Notes under the pieces: generated by a model
Told to the model about the DNA's origin: nothing
Seen by the model: the letters and a program-made list of their open reading frames with translations, nothing else
Databases searched by the model: none
Made by a program: the position numbers and the translations under genes
Shown here: positions 1-5,149 of the stretch, in pieces
Layout of the letters: each line of letters starts with the position of its first letter
Numbering within the stretch: position 1 is the first letter of the stretch
Assembly: GCA_002256465.1 (NCBI GenBank)
Contig: NQJG01000205.1
Span: 1 to 5,149 of the forward strand
Length of the DNA: 5,149 nucleotides
Direction: 5' to 3'
DNA from: Methylococcaceae bacterium NSP1-1
Lineage (GTDB): Bacteria > Pseudomonadota > Gammaproteobacteria > Methylococcales > Methylomonadaceae

Positions 1-331
1 TGGTGTTCCTGGCGCAGCATTTGATACGGCGGCAAACCCGGTCAGTTATGTGGGTTTGCCAGTGCAACTGATCTCTTTGCTGAACACTCGCGCAAACGCA
101 GAAGGTGCATTGAAATTTATTGATGAAGCTGCCCTGGATCCTTATGTATTTACTCGCGAATCTTTTTTGCAGTGGCGCAGTAATCTGGCCACAGATGGCA
201 AATCCGAGTCTTCTTTAGAGCTTGATGATGCGTTGGGTGAAGATGGAGCAAATTCTTCAGGCAAAGGTGGTGATACATCAGCAGACAACAAAACAGCACC
301 TGCCCTGCATGAAAATACCGGAACTAAATAA
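1..331 (+). CDS. mlaA: MlaA/VacJ-family outer-membrane lipoprotein, C-terminal part (5' end outside window)
   Basis: The frame is open from base 2 to the TAA at 329-331 and gives 109 residues, so the gene starts upstream of the window and the lipoprotein signal and Cys are not visible. A GTG at 50 could be read as a start but is internal. The recognisable part is the end of the MlaA domain: an NTRAN motif (about residues 28-32 of the fragment), then EAALDPYVFTRESFLQWRSN (about 43-62). This matches the family pattern of NxRA, a short linker, then DPY or D-Y with a following R-(D/E)-(A/S)-(Y/F)-x-Q block. MlaA sits in the outer membrane and removes mislocalised phospholipid from the outer leaflet, passing it to the Mla ABC system. 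After the domain comes a tail of about 40 residues rich in Ser, Asp, Gly and Asn, probably disordered. The gene converges on apt. The family call is good; the exact orthologue is less certain because only the end is seen. Confidence 0.8.
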   Translation, partial: GVPGAAFDTAANPVSYVGLPVQLISLLNTRANAEGALKFIDEAALDPYVFTRESFLQWRSNLATDGKSESSLELDDALGEDGANSSGKGGDTSADNKTAPALHENTGTK

Positions 332-337
332 TTTCGA

Positions 338-373
338 ATTTTTAGAGACGCGATATATCGCGTCTCTAAAAAT
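338..373. repeat. Perfect 36-bp palindrome between mlaA and apt
   Basis: Each base from 338 to 355 pairs with its partner from 373 back to 356, with no mismatch and no central spacer. The core is GAGACGCGATATATCGCGTCTC. The arm begins with a T-run (339-343) and ends with an A-run (368-372) on both strands. It lies 6 nt after the mlaA stop, and the apt stop codon (366-368) falls inside its right arm, so it sits where a shared bidirectional terminator is expected. The polarity is wrong for a textbook intrinsic terminator, however: on either strand the U-run comes before the hairpin and the A-run after it. It may act as a hairpin that protects the 3' ends of both messages, as a non-canonical terminator, or as a site for a dimeric protein. 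The palindrome is certain; its role is inferred. Confidence 0.9.
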
Positions 374-881
374 GTAATAAAGAATGCACTTCGTAATCAC
401 TGAGCTTTCCCCTTCCCCCCAGAAAATCCAGCTCCACCACAAAAGCGCAAGCTTCGACTTTGGCACCCAGCTTTTCAACCAATTCACAGCTTGCCTTTGC
501 TGTTCCACCTGTAGCCAGTAAATCATCAATCAGTAACACGCGATCATTCGCATTAAAGGCGTCAATATGCGCTTCCAGCGTGGCTGAGCCATACTCAAGA
601 TCATAAGCCACGCTTTGTACATCGTAGGGCAATTTTCCCGGTTTTCTCAGTGGTATAAAAGGAAGTCCTAATTCCCACGCTACCAATGAACCAAAAATAA
701 AACCGCGAGCCTCCATACCCGCTATTGCGGTTATCTCCCTGCCCAAAAAAGGATGCAATAATTGATGCACGGCAAGTCTTAAAGTAGCAGGATCCTTTAC
801 CAGCGGCGTAATATCCTTAAAAATAATACCTGGCTTGGGGAAGTCTGGAATGTCACGGATTTTGTTTCTTAATCTGTCCAT
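366..881 (-). CDS. apt: Adenine phosphoribosyltransferase (EC 2.4.2.7)
   Basis: The product is a 171-residue cytoplasmic purine-salvage enzyme that makes AMP and pyrophosphate from adenine and PRPP. The N-terminal signature IPDFPKPGIIFKDITPL (residues 11-27) is typical of Apt. The EARGF block (57-61) and RKPGKLPYD (79-87), followed by YDLEYG (93-98), form the adenine-side loop and flexible lid. The PRPP-binding loop VLLIDDLLATGGTA (115-128) is intact, including the two Asp residues. The length equals that of short bacterial Apt proteins. The ATG at 881 is the only start candidate, since the frame reaches a stop at 917-915 with no other start codon. No clear Shine-Dalgarno sequence precedes it; the leader is A/T-rich. 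The last codons and the TAG stop lie in the palindrome at 338-373. It follows dxs on the same strand after 109 bp, so it may be transcribed with that operon or from its own promoter. Confidence 0.96.
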   Translation of the reverse strand: MDRLRNKIRDIPDFPKPGIIFKDITPLVKDPATLRLAVHQLLHPFLGREITAIAGMEARGFIFGSLVAWELGLPFIPLRKPGKLPYDVQSVAYDLEYGSATLEAHIDAFNANDRVLLIDDLLATGGTAKASCELVEKLGAKVEACAFVVELDFLGGRGKLSDYEVHSLLHF

Positions 882-949
882 TGTTTGATTTAATAATGCG
901 AAAAATTCACTTAGTCATATGGTTGAGAATGGATTTGCCGTCTGGAGGG

Positions 950-955
950 ATTATA
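950..955 (-). promoter_or_regulatory. Possible -10 element upstream of apt (weak)
   Basis: The 109-bp gap 882-990 contains no gene. On the minus strand a perfect TATAAT lies at 955-950, about 70 nt before the apt ATG, but no convincing -35 hexamer is found 16-18 bp upstream. A second candidate is ATGACT (918-913) with a 17-bp spacer to TATTAA (895-890), each matching four of six consensus bases; it would give an almost leaderless apt message. Neither is strong. No hairpin with a U-run follows dxs, so read-through from dxs into apt is also possible. Confidence 0.25.
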
Positions 956-990
956 TTCACTCCTAAAAATACCGGGATAGTTGGCAACTT

Positions 991-2823
991 CTAAGCACAA
1001 AACGCCTCAGCCTGTGCAATAATCCCCTGCGCATCCAGCCCACACAAAGCCAGCAGTTCCTCACGCGTACCTTGCTCAACAAAGCTGTCAGGCAGGCCGA
1101 TATTTAACACGGGCATGAGTATGCGTTGTGCTTGCAGGAAGTCATTTACCGCACTGCCTGCGCCACCGGAAATGACGTTTTCTTCCACGGTGACAAACAC
1201 TTCATGACTTTTTGCCAGCTCCAGTATCAGTTGTTCATCGATCGGCTTGACAAAGCGCATATTGATTATGGTCGCGCCTAAATGCTTGCCCGCTGCCAAG
1301 GCCGGCGTCACCATGCTGCCCCAGGCTAAAATAGCAATGCGGCTGCCTTGATGTCGAATCTCGGCTTTGCCCAGTGGCAACGCGGTCATGGTTTTCTCTA
1401 CAGCAACGCCGGGGCCTTTGCCGCGCGGATAACGCACGGAAGCCGGGCCTTCATGCAGATAGCCGGTAGTCAGCATTTGCCGGCATTCATTTTCATCGGC
1501 AGGCGCCATTATGAGCATGTTGGGAATGCAGCGCAGGTAACTGTAATCGAAACTGCCGGCATGGGTAGGGCCATCAGGACCCACCAACCCGGCACGATCC
1601 AATGCAAACAGGACATCCAGGTTTTGAATAGCGACATCATGAATCAACTGGTCGTAAGCCCGTTGCAAAAACGTTGAATATATGGCTACCACCGGTTTTG
1701 CGCCCTGGCAGGCTTGACCCGCGGCCAATGTTACCGCGTGCTGTTCGGCAATGGCGACATCAAAATAGCGTTTGGGATACTGTTCGGAAAACTTCACCAG
1801 ACCGGAGCCTTCACGCATGGCCGGGGTAATGCCCAGCAGGCGTTCGTCCTGTGCCGCCATGTCGCACAACCAGTTACCAAATACTTCGGTGTAGGTCGGA
1901 TGCGGTGACGGCGCTGACTTGGGTAATGAATCCTTGCTCGGATCAAACGCAGGCACGCCATGGTATGCCAGCGGGTCTTTCTCTGCAGGCGGGTAACCTT
2001 TACCTTTTTTGGTGACGATGTGCAAAAAGCGCGGGCCTGAGGTCGCTTTAAGATTTTCCAGCGTCGGCACCAGCATATCCAGGTCATGACCGTCAATCGG
2101 GCCAATATAATTAAATCCGAGTTCTTCAAATAAGGTACCCGGCACGATCATGCCTTTCATGTGCTCTTCAGTCCGGCGCGCCAATTCCCAAACGCTGGGC
2201 ATTTTACTCAAGGCTTTCTTGCTTTCTTCGCGCATCGAAGAATAAAATTTGCTGGATAAAATCTTGGTCAGATAATTATTCATCGCCCCGACCGGCGGTG
2301 AAATCGACATGTCGTTATCGTTCAATATCACCATCATGGCTTCATAAGCCATACCGCCGGTAATACTGCCATCACCAATAATCGCGACCATCTGCTTGTC
2401 TTCACCTTTCAGTTCCGAGGCTATCGCCATTCCCAACGCCGCACTGATTGAGGTGCTGGAATGGCCGACGCCAAAGGCGTCGTATTCGCTCTCTGCCCGG
2501 CTAGGAAACGCCGATACGCCACCCCGGGTACGAATAGTAGTCATCCGCTCTTTGCGACCGGTCAGAATCTTGTGTGGATAGGCCTGATGCCCGACATCCC
2601 AAACCAACTGGTCGGACGGCGTATCAAACACATAATGCAAGGCTACGGTTAGCTCGACCGTACCTAATCCCGCCGAAAAATGCCCCCCGGAAATACTCAC
2701 GGTATGCGTTAAATACTCGCGCAGCTCTTTCGCCAACGGTTTTAGCTGGGCTTTGTTGAGCTTGCGGACATCGGCGGGGCTGTTGATCTGGTTTAGCAGC
2801 GGATAATCAGGTAATGTGTTCAT
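991..2823 (-). CDS. dxs: 1-deoxy-D-xylulose-5-phosphate synthase with a shortened ThDP-binding motif (EC 2.2.1.7)
   Basis: Dxs condenses pyruvate and glyceraldehyde 3-phosphate to DXP, the first step of the MEP isoprenoid pathway and also a precursor of thiamine and pyridoxal phosphate. The 610-residue frame is intact. Visible landmarks are [17 protein letters not shown] (43-59, catalytic-region His48), [16 protein letters not shown] (75-90), GHSSTSISA (120-128), GDG (150-152), NDN (168-170), the conserved segment around 221-246, the catalytic Glu in AIAEQHA (Glu360), [10 protein letters not shown] (383-392), DRAG (409-412) and RYPRG (464-468). The oddity is in the cofactor motif: GDG and NDN are separated by 15 residues, whereas E. 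coli Dxs has 25, and the conserved NHAGD segment after EAM is absent. E. coli Dxs has 620 residues, so this single gap accounts for the length difference. The ATG at 2823 lies 1 nt after the copD stop with no Shine-Dalgarno sequence, so translation probably depends on coupling. The family is certain; activity is doubtful unless the gap is an error. Confidence 0.95.
   Translation of the reverse strand: MNTLPDYPLLNQINSPADVRKLNKAQLKPLAKELREYLTHTVSISGGHFSAGLGTVELTVALHYVFDTPSDQLVWDVGHQAYPHKILTGRKERMTTIRTRGGVSAFPSRAESEYDAFGVGHSSTSISAALGMAIASELKGEDKQMVAIIGDGSITGGMAYEAMMVILNDNDMSISPPVGAMNNYLTKILSSKFYSSMREESKKALSKMPSVWELARRTEEHMKGMIVPGTLFEELGFNYIGPIDGHDLDMLVPTLENLKATSGPRFLHIVTKKGKGYPPAEKDPLAYHGVPAFDPSKDSLPKSAPSPHPTYTEVFGNWLCDMAAQDERLLGITPAMREGSGLVKFSEQYPKRYFDVAIAEQHAVTLAAGQACQGAKPVVAIYSTFLQRAYDQLIHDVAIQNLDVLFALDRAGLVGPDGPTHAGSFDYSYLRCIPNMLIMAPADENECRQMLTTGYLHEGPASVRYPRGKGPGVAVEKTMTALPLGKAEIRHQGSRIAILAWGSMVTPALAAGKHLGATIINMRFVKPIDEQLILELAKSHEVFVTVEENVISGGAGSAVNDFLQAQRILMPVLNIGLPDSFVEQGTREELLALCGLDAQGIIAQAEAFCA
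2314..2376 (-). other. Truncated GDG...NDN thiamine-diphosphate/Mg motif in dxs
   Basis: These bases encode residues 150-170 of Dxs, from GDG to NDN. In the family the motif is GDG, about 25 residues, then NDN. The middle part carries the helix after GDG, a conserved NHAGD turn and the strand leading to NDN. Here EAM runs straight into MVILNDN, so ten residues are missing and the frame is kept. The junction falls at two adjacent ATG codons (2337-2332 on the minus strand), which would suit a 30-nt loss between short repeats. The shortened spacing is seen directly; loss of cofactor binding is inferred. Confidence 0.85.
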
Positions 2824-2824
2824 A

Positions 2825-4489
2825 TTAATACAGGGGCTCGCGATAGAACATCAGTATGATGCCAATCTGAAACAGGGCGGCAACAGAAATAAAACCGGCA
2901 ATATCCTTACCCGGTCTGTCCAGTTTTAATTCCAGCCAGCGGCCGCATGCCAGAATGAGAGAAAAAATACCCATTGTGGTGTGCCCAACCTGGATAAGAA
3001 ATGCACTTTTAGCTTGAAAGCCCACATGTGAATGGGTGAGCAACATCAAACCACCGAAAGCCGCCAGCAGGGGAAACACGAAGGGTAGCTTGCTATCCGG
3101 GTTTTTGGTCATTCTGGCACTCAGTTCAATAATACCAAGAACAAACACTAGTAATGTGGCAATTCTATGTTGTAACACTTCACCGTTATTAAAAGTACTT
3201 TCCCAGAAACCTATCGGTCCCAATGGCCAGGTTTCAGCGTCACTACGGAAAAACAGGAAAATACCCAGAAAGACAAAGCCCAATGGCCAATACCGGGTTA
3301 ACGGCAAGTATTTATCTAAAGCTGAAAACGAGGATGGTAAATGCTTTATATAGGAAAGCATGGCAAAGAAACTCATCACCGTCAGGAAAATACCGGCGAT
3401 ATTATGATTATAGTTTGACCATTCGGTTGCCGCTATTGAAGGCACTTGATCAATAATTGCAACGCGGCCGGCTTCCCCTGCTAACAGTGCAGTATGACTG
3501 GGAGAGCTGGTTTGGGGGATTTGCGGACTAAAGGTGTTTAACACTTCCTGCCAGGTTGCTGTCAGCGTAGGAATATCAATCGCCGGCGGTTGCGAAGCCA
3601 GGCTGGCAGCGGTAAATAATAAAGTAATTAAGACAAAAGTTTCCGCTTCAATGTAATAGGGGATGCGGTTGTTTAATGCATAATGATTGCCGGAAACACC
3701 GTATTCCTGCACTGCGCTTTTATTCAACCAGGCAAACCCTAAAGCAATAGCCAACAAGGTTATTTTTACCATTAATAAATTACCATAGCCCGTACCGATC
3801 AGGCCGTTCCAGGTATCGATGTATTGCAGAGCAATAGGCAGCCCCGAGATCAGAATTAGAGCAACCGAGGCTATGCCAAACTTGGAGAACCGGCTTAGCA
3901 TTACAGGCCATAATTCAGCTGGAACCTGTTTACTTTGACGTAATAGCCAAAGATTAACCAATTGAAAAATGCCGCCGATCCAGGCGGCCGCGGCCAGTTG
4001 ATGGACAACAGTCAGCGACATTAAAATTAACTGATTTTCAAAACGACCCGCCGCATGCACCAGCCATGCCCCGGAAATAATCATGGGCAAGGCCACAACG
4101 ACGGCTGTTGTCCAGTGTGTCTTGGAAAATGGATTTTTACTCAGGTATTGATAACAATATCCCGCTAAAACGACTGTCAGTATCGTGCGAACAATGCCGC
4201 CAATGAATTGAGTCGTGTCGGCGAATTCAGGAAATGGCCAGCGCTCAAGTACGGCCGTCATCAACCAGATTTTAAGAATTATTTTAAACAGTTGCGCAGC
4301 AGCCAGTAAAAACCCACCTTTATAGATAAGAGTTATCGTTTTTTGCAGCAATACGGCATTGTATCCGTCCTGATTGTTCCATGGACGTAAAACAAAAAGA
4401 CCCCAAAACAGACCGCCGATTGTTAATGAATAACAAATCAGATCAAACCCACCTATCAGGGAATCGAGAAAATCAGCTATACCCGCCAT
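2825..4489 (-). CDS. copD: CopD-family copper-resistance/import membrane protein with C-terminal membrane extension
   Basis: This 554-residue polytopic inner-membrane protein has about 14 hydrophobic segments by eye. They lie at roughly 12-34, 53-78, 95-114, 129-147, 155-183, 204-224, 238-256, 283-300, 363-382, 400-415, 438-458, 468-486, 497-515 and 529-548. The CopD domain is recognisable in [19 protein letters not shown] (163-181), RFSKFG (200-205), ISGL (214-217) and the [12 protein letters not shown] segment (235-246). CopD works with periplasmic CopC in moving copper across the inner membrane. A polar loop (about 301-358) joins this to a second membrane module (360-554) with [14 protein letters not shown] (416-429), VLQHR (438-442) and HSH (486-488); typical PcoD/CopD proteins of about 310 residues lack it. 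His145, 163, 362, 441, 486, 488 and 503 are candidate metal or haem ligands. An AGGA site precedes the ATG at 4489. The stop is 1 nt from the dxs start. Confidence 0.85.
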   Translation of the reverse strand: MAGIADFLDSLIGGFDLICYSLTIGGLFWGLFVLRPWNNQDGYNAVLLQKTITLIYKGGFLLAAAQLFKIILKIWLMTAVLERWPFPEFADTTQFIGGIVRTILTVVLAGYCYQYLSKNPFSKTHWTTAVVVALPMIISGAWLVHAAGRFENQLILMSLTVVHQLAAAAWIGGIFQLVNLWLLRQSKQVPAELWPVMLSRFSKFGIASVALILISGLPIALQYIDTWNGLIGTGYGNLLMVKITLLAIALGFAWLNKSAVQEYGVSGNHYALNNRIPYYIEAETFVLITLLFTAASLASQPPAIDIPTLTATWQEVLNTFSPQIPQTSSPSHTALLAGEAGRVAIIDQVPSIAATEWSNYNHNIAGIFLTVMSFFAMLSYIKHLPSSFSALDKYLPLTRYWPLGFVFLGIFLFFRSDAETWPLGPIGFWESTFNNGEVLQHRIATLLVFVLGIIELSARMTKNPDSKLPFVFPLLAAFGGLMLLTHSHVGFQAKSAFLIQVGHTTMGIFSLILACGRWLELKLDRPGKDIAGFISVAALFQIGIILMFYREPLY

Positions 4490-4495
4490 TGCGTG

Positions 4496-4499
4496 TCCT
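4496..4499 (-). promoter_or_regulatory. copD ribosome binding site overlapping the copC stop
   Basis: On the minus strand AGGA (4499-4496) lies 6 nt before the copD ATG at 4489. It shares two bases with the copC TAG stop (4500-4498). The overlap suggests that ribosomes finishing copC help initiation on copD, and it supports the chosen start. Confidence 0.7.
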
Positions 4500-4854
4500 A
4501 TTGAGATACTGAAAAATGAATAACGTCTTCAGTTAAATGACCGTCAGCAGCGAAGACTTTAAATCTGAGGGCATAATCACCTGCTTCCAGCGCTGGAATA
4601 TGGACAATAATCTGCCCCTGCTTACTGCCGTTTTCCGCATGTAATAATTCATGTTTATCGCCTTTACGCACTAAAAAAATTTGCGATAGGCCCAACTCTA
4701 TTTGGGAATTAAAAGTAAGCTCTACTTTATCTTGTTGGTTAGCATGAATGGGCGCAATTTTTAATGAATAATCCGTTACAACCGCGTGAGCTGAAACTAT
4801 CGCTGTTTGACCCAAAGACAACAATAACAGGAGTAACCGAACCAGCTTTTTCAT
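4498..4854 (-). CDS. copC: CopC-family periplasmic copper-binding protein
   Basis: The 118-residue precursor has a clear Sec signal peptide: Lys-rich start (MKK), a Leu-rich core (residues 4-14) and a cleavage site after SA at 21-22. Cleavage leaves His23 as the first mature residue. CopC proteins bind Cu(II) through this N-terminal amine and His together with an Asp and a His in a C-terminal DGH motif. Here that motif is ADGH, with Asp104 and His106. The preceding GDYALRFKVFAADGH segment (92-106) is the most typical part of the family. The mature protein, 96 residues, contains no Met and no Cys, so the Met-rich Cu(I) site of plasmid-borne CopC is absent and only the Cu(II) site can be present. 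It starts 10 nt after the upstream aminotransferase stop with a GAGG site, and ends 8 nt before copD, its expected membrane partner in copper uptake or homeostasis. Confidence 0.93.
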   Translation of the reverse strand: MKKLVRLLLLLLSLGQTAIVSAHAVVTDYSLKIAPIHANQQDKVELTFNSQIELGLSQIFLVRKGDKHELLHAENGSKQGQIIVHIPALEAGDYALRFKVFAADGHLTEDVIHFSVSQ

Positions 4855-4862
4855 TGTCTCTA

Positions 4863-4866
4863 CCTC
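4863..4866 (-). promoter_or_regulatory. copC ribosome binding site overlapping the aminotransferase stop
   Basis: On the minus strand GAGG (4866-4863) lies 8 nt before the copC ATG at 4854 and overlaps the TGA stop (4867-4865) of the upstream gene. This points to cotranscription and translational coupling of the aminotransferase gene with copC. Confidence 0.65.
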
Positions 4867-5149
4867 AGTGACTTTTTTTGCTTTTTAATGCATGACTGGC
4901 CAGATTCTTACCTAAATCCCAAATAGAACCGGGTATTTGATGGGTATCCGCAATGGCTTTATCAAATGCATTAACAATATGGTCACGATCTTTTTGAGTC
5001 AGATTTAATGGTGGCAACAGTTTGACCACGTTCATGCCGTGCCCTGCAACCTGAGTCAGTATGTGATGTTCTTTAAATAAAGGTATGGTAATCATTTGAC
5101 AGAACAATCCTTTATTGGCGGCTTCCAGCATTGCCCAGGCCGCTTTTAG
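4865..5149 (-). CDS. Class III (PLP-dependent) aminotransferase, C-terminal end (5' part outside window)
   Basis: The frame is open from the right edge (codon at 5149-5147) to the TGA at 4867-4865 and gives 94 residues. The Met at 5131 is internal, since the frame continues upstream as LKAAWA. The segment LFCQMITIPLFKEHHILTQVAGHGMNVVKLLPPLNLT resembles the small-domain end of fold-type I class III aminotransferases (acetylornithine, GABA and aspartate aminotransferase-like), where a V-(L/I)-x-x-(L/P)-P-(L/P) block is followed by the final helix (here about DRDHIVNAFDKAIADTH). The PLP lysine and substrate-binding residues lie outside the window, so the substrate cannot be named. The longer ending after that helix (IPGSIWDLGKNLASHALK) suggests an HpnO-like hopanoid aminotransferase as one possibility, from memory only. 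It is the first visible gene of the run leading into copC, copD and dxs. Confidence 0.65.
   Translation of the reverse strand, partial: LKAAWAMLEAANKGLFCQMITIPLFKEHHILTQVAGHGMNVVKLLPPLNLTQKDRDHIVNAFDKAIADTHQIPGSIWDLGKNLASHALKSKKSH

Noticed and set aside
278..529. 83-residue minus-strand open frame across the mlaA-apt junction
   Set aside because: It overlaps the well-supported apt in another frame, runs through the palindrome and into mlaA, and has no recognisable motif.
944..963. GGAG...CTCC pair flanking an A/T-rich stretch between dxs and apt
   Set aside because: The arms are only four bases with a long interior, so it is not a credible hairpin or operator.
312..975. Repeat of AAAATACCGG at 312-321 and 966-975
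   Set aside because: Ten bases shared once in direct orientation, with no matching flanks and no flanked element, is most likely chance.
2465..2479. Small inverted repeat GACGCC-AAA-GGCGTC
   Set aside because: It is inside dxs and is explained by the codons for the conserved DAFGV segment, not by a terminator or operator.
1348..2759. Several short open frames of 61-111 residues on both strands within dxs
   Set aside because: All are contained in the highly conserved dxs coding sequence, have no family motifs and no credible ribosome binding sites.
3036..3456. Two plus-strand open frames of 105 and 77 residues antisense to copD
   Set aside because: They lie opposite the CopD coding sequence and have low-complexity, unrecognisable products.

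Overview
The window looks like chromosomal DNA of a gamma-proteobacterium, most likely a methanotroph of the Methylococcales. This rests on the protein sequences: the Dxs matches my recollection of Methylomonas-type Dxs almost throughout, and the CopC/CopD pair is of a kind common in copper-dependent methane oxidisers. The assignment is from memory, not from a search. No RNA gene, CRISPR array, insertion sequence or phage gene is visible.

Layout. On the + strand, the left edge holds the 3' end of a MlaA/VacJ-type outer-membrane lipoprotein gene (1-331). It converges on apt (adenine phosphoribosyltransferase, 366-881, minus strand). Between them lies a perfect 36-bp palindrome (338-373) that takes in the apt stop codon. 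A 109-bp gap (882-990) separates apt from dxs and holds only weak promoter candidates. From 991 to the right edge everything is on the minus strand and tightly packed. In transcription order it reads: the C-terminal end of a class III (PLP) aminotransferase, copC, copD, dxs. The gaps are 10, 8 and 1 nt, so this is very probably one operon with translational coupling.

Functions. CopC is a small periplasmic Cu(II)-binding protein, and CopD is a large inner-membrane partner with an extra C-terminal membrane module. Dxs makes 1-deoxy-D-xylulose 5-phosphate, the entry step of the MEP isoprenoid pathway. The aminotransferase fragment could belong to an HpnO-like enzyme of hopanoid tailoring. If so, it would link to Dxs (isoprenoid supply) and loosely to MlaA (outer-membrane lipid handling), but this is only an inference.

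The most striking observation is in dxs. The reading frame is intact and otherwise highly conserved, but 10 residues are missing inside the GDG...NDN thiamine-diphosphate/Mg binding motif: 15 residues lie between GDG and NDN, where the family has about 25. This is either an in-frame 30-nt deletion that probably inactivates the enzyme, or an assembly or sequencing error.
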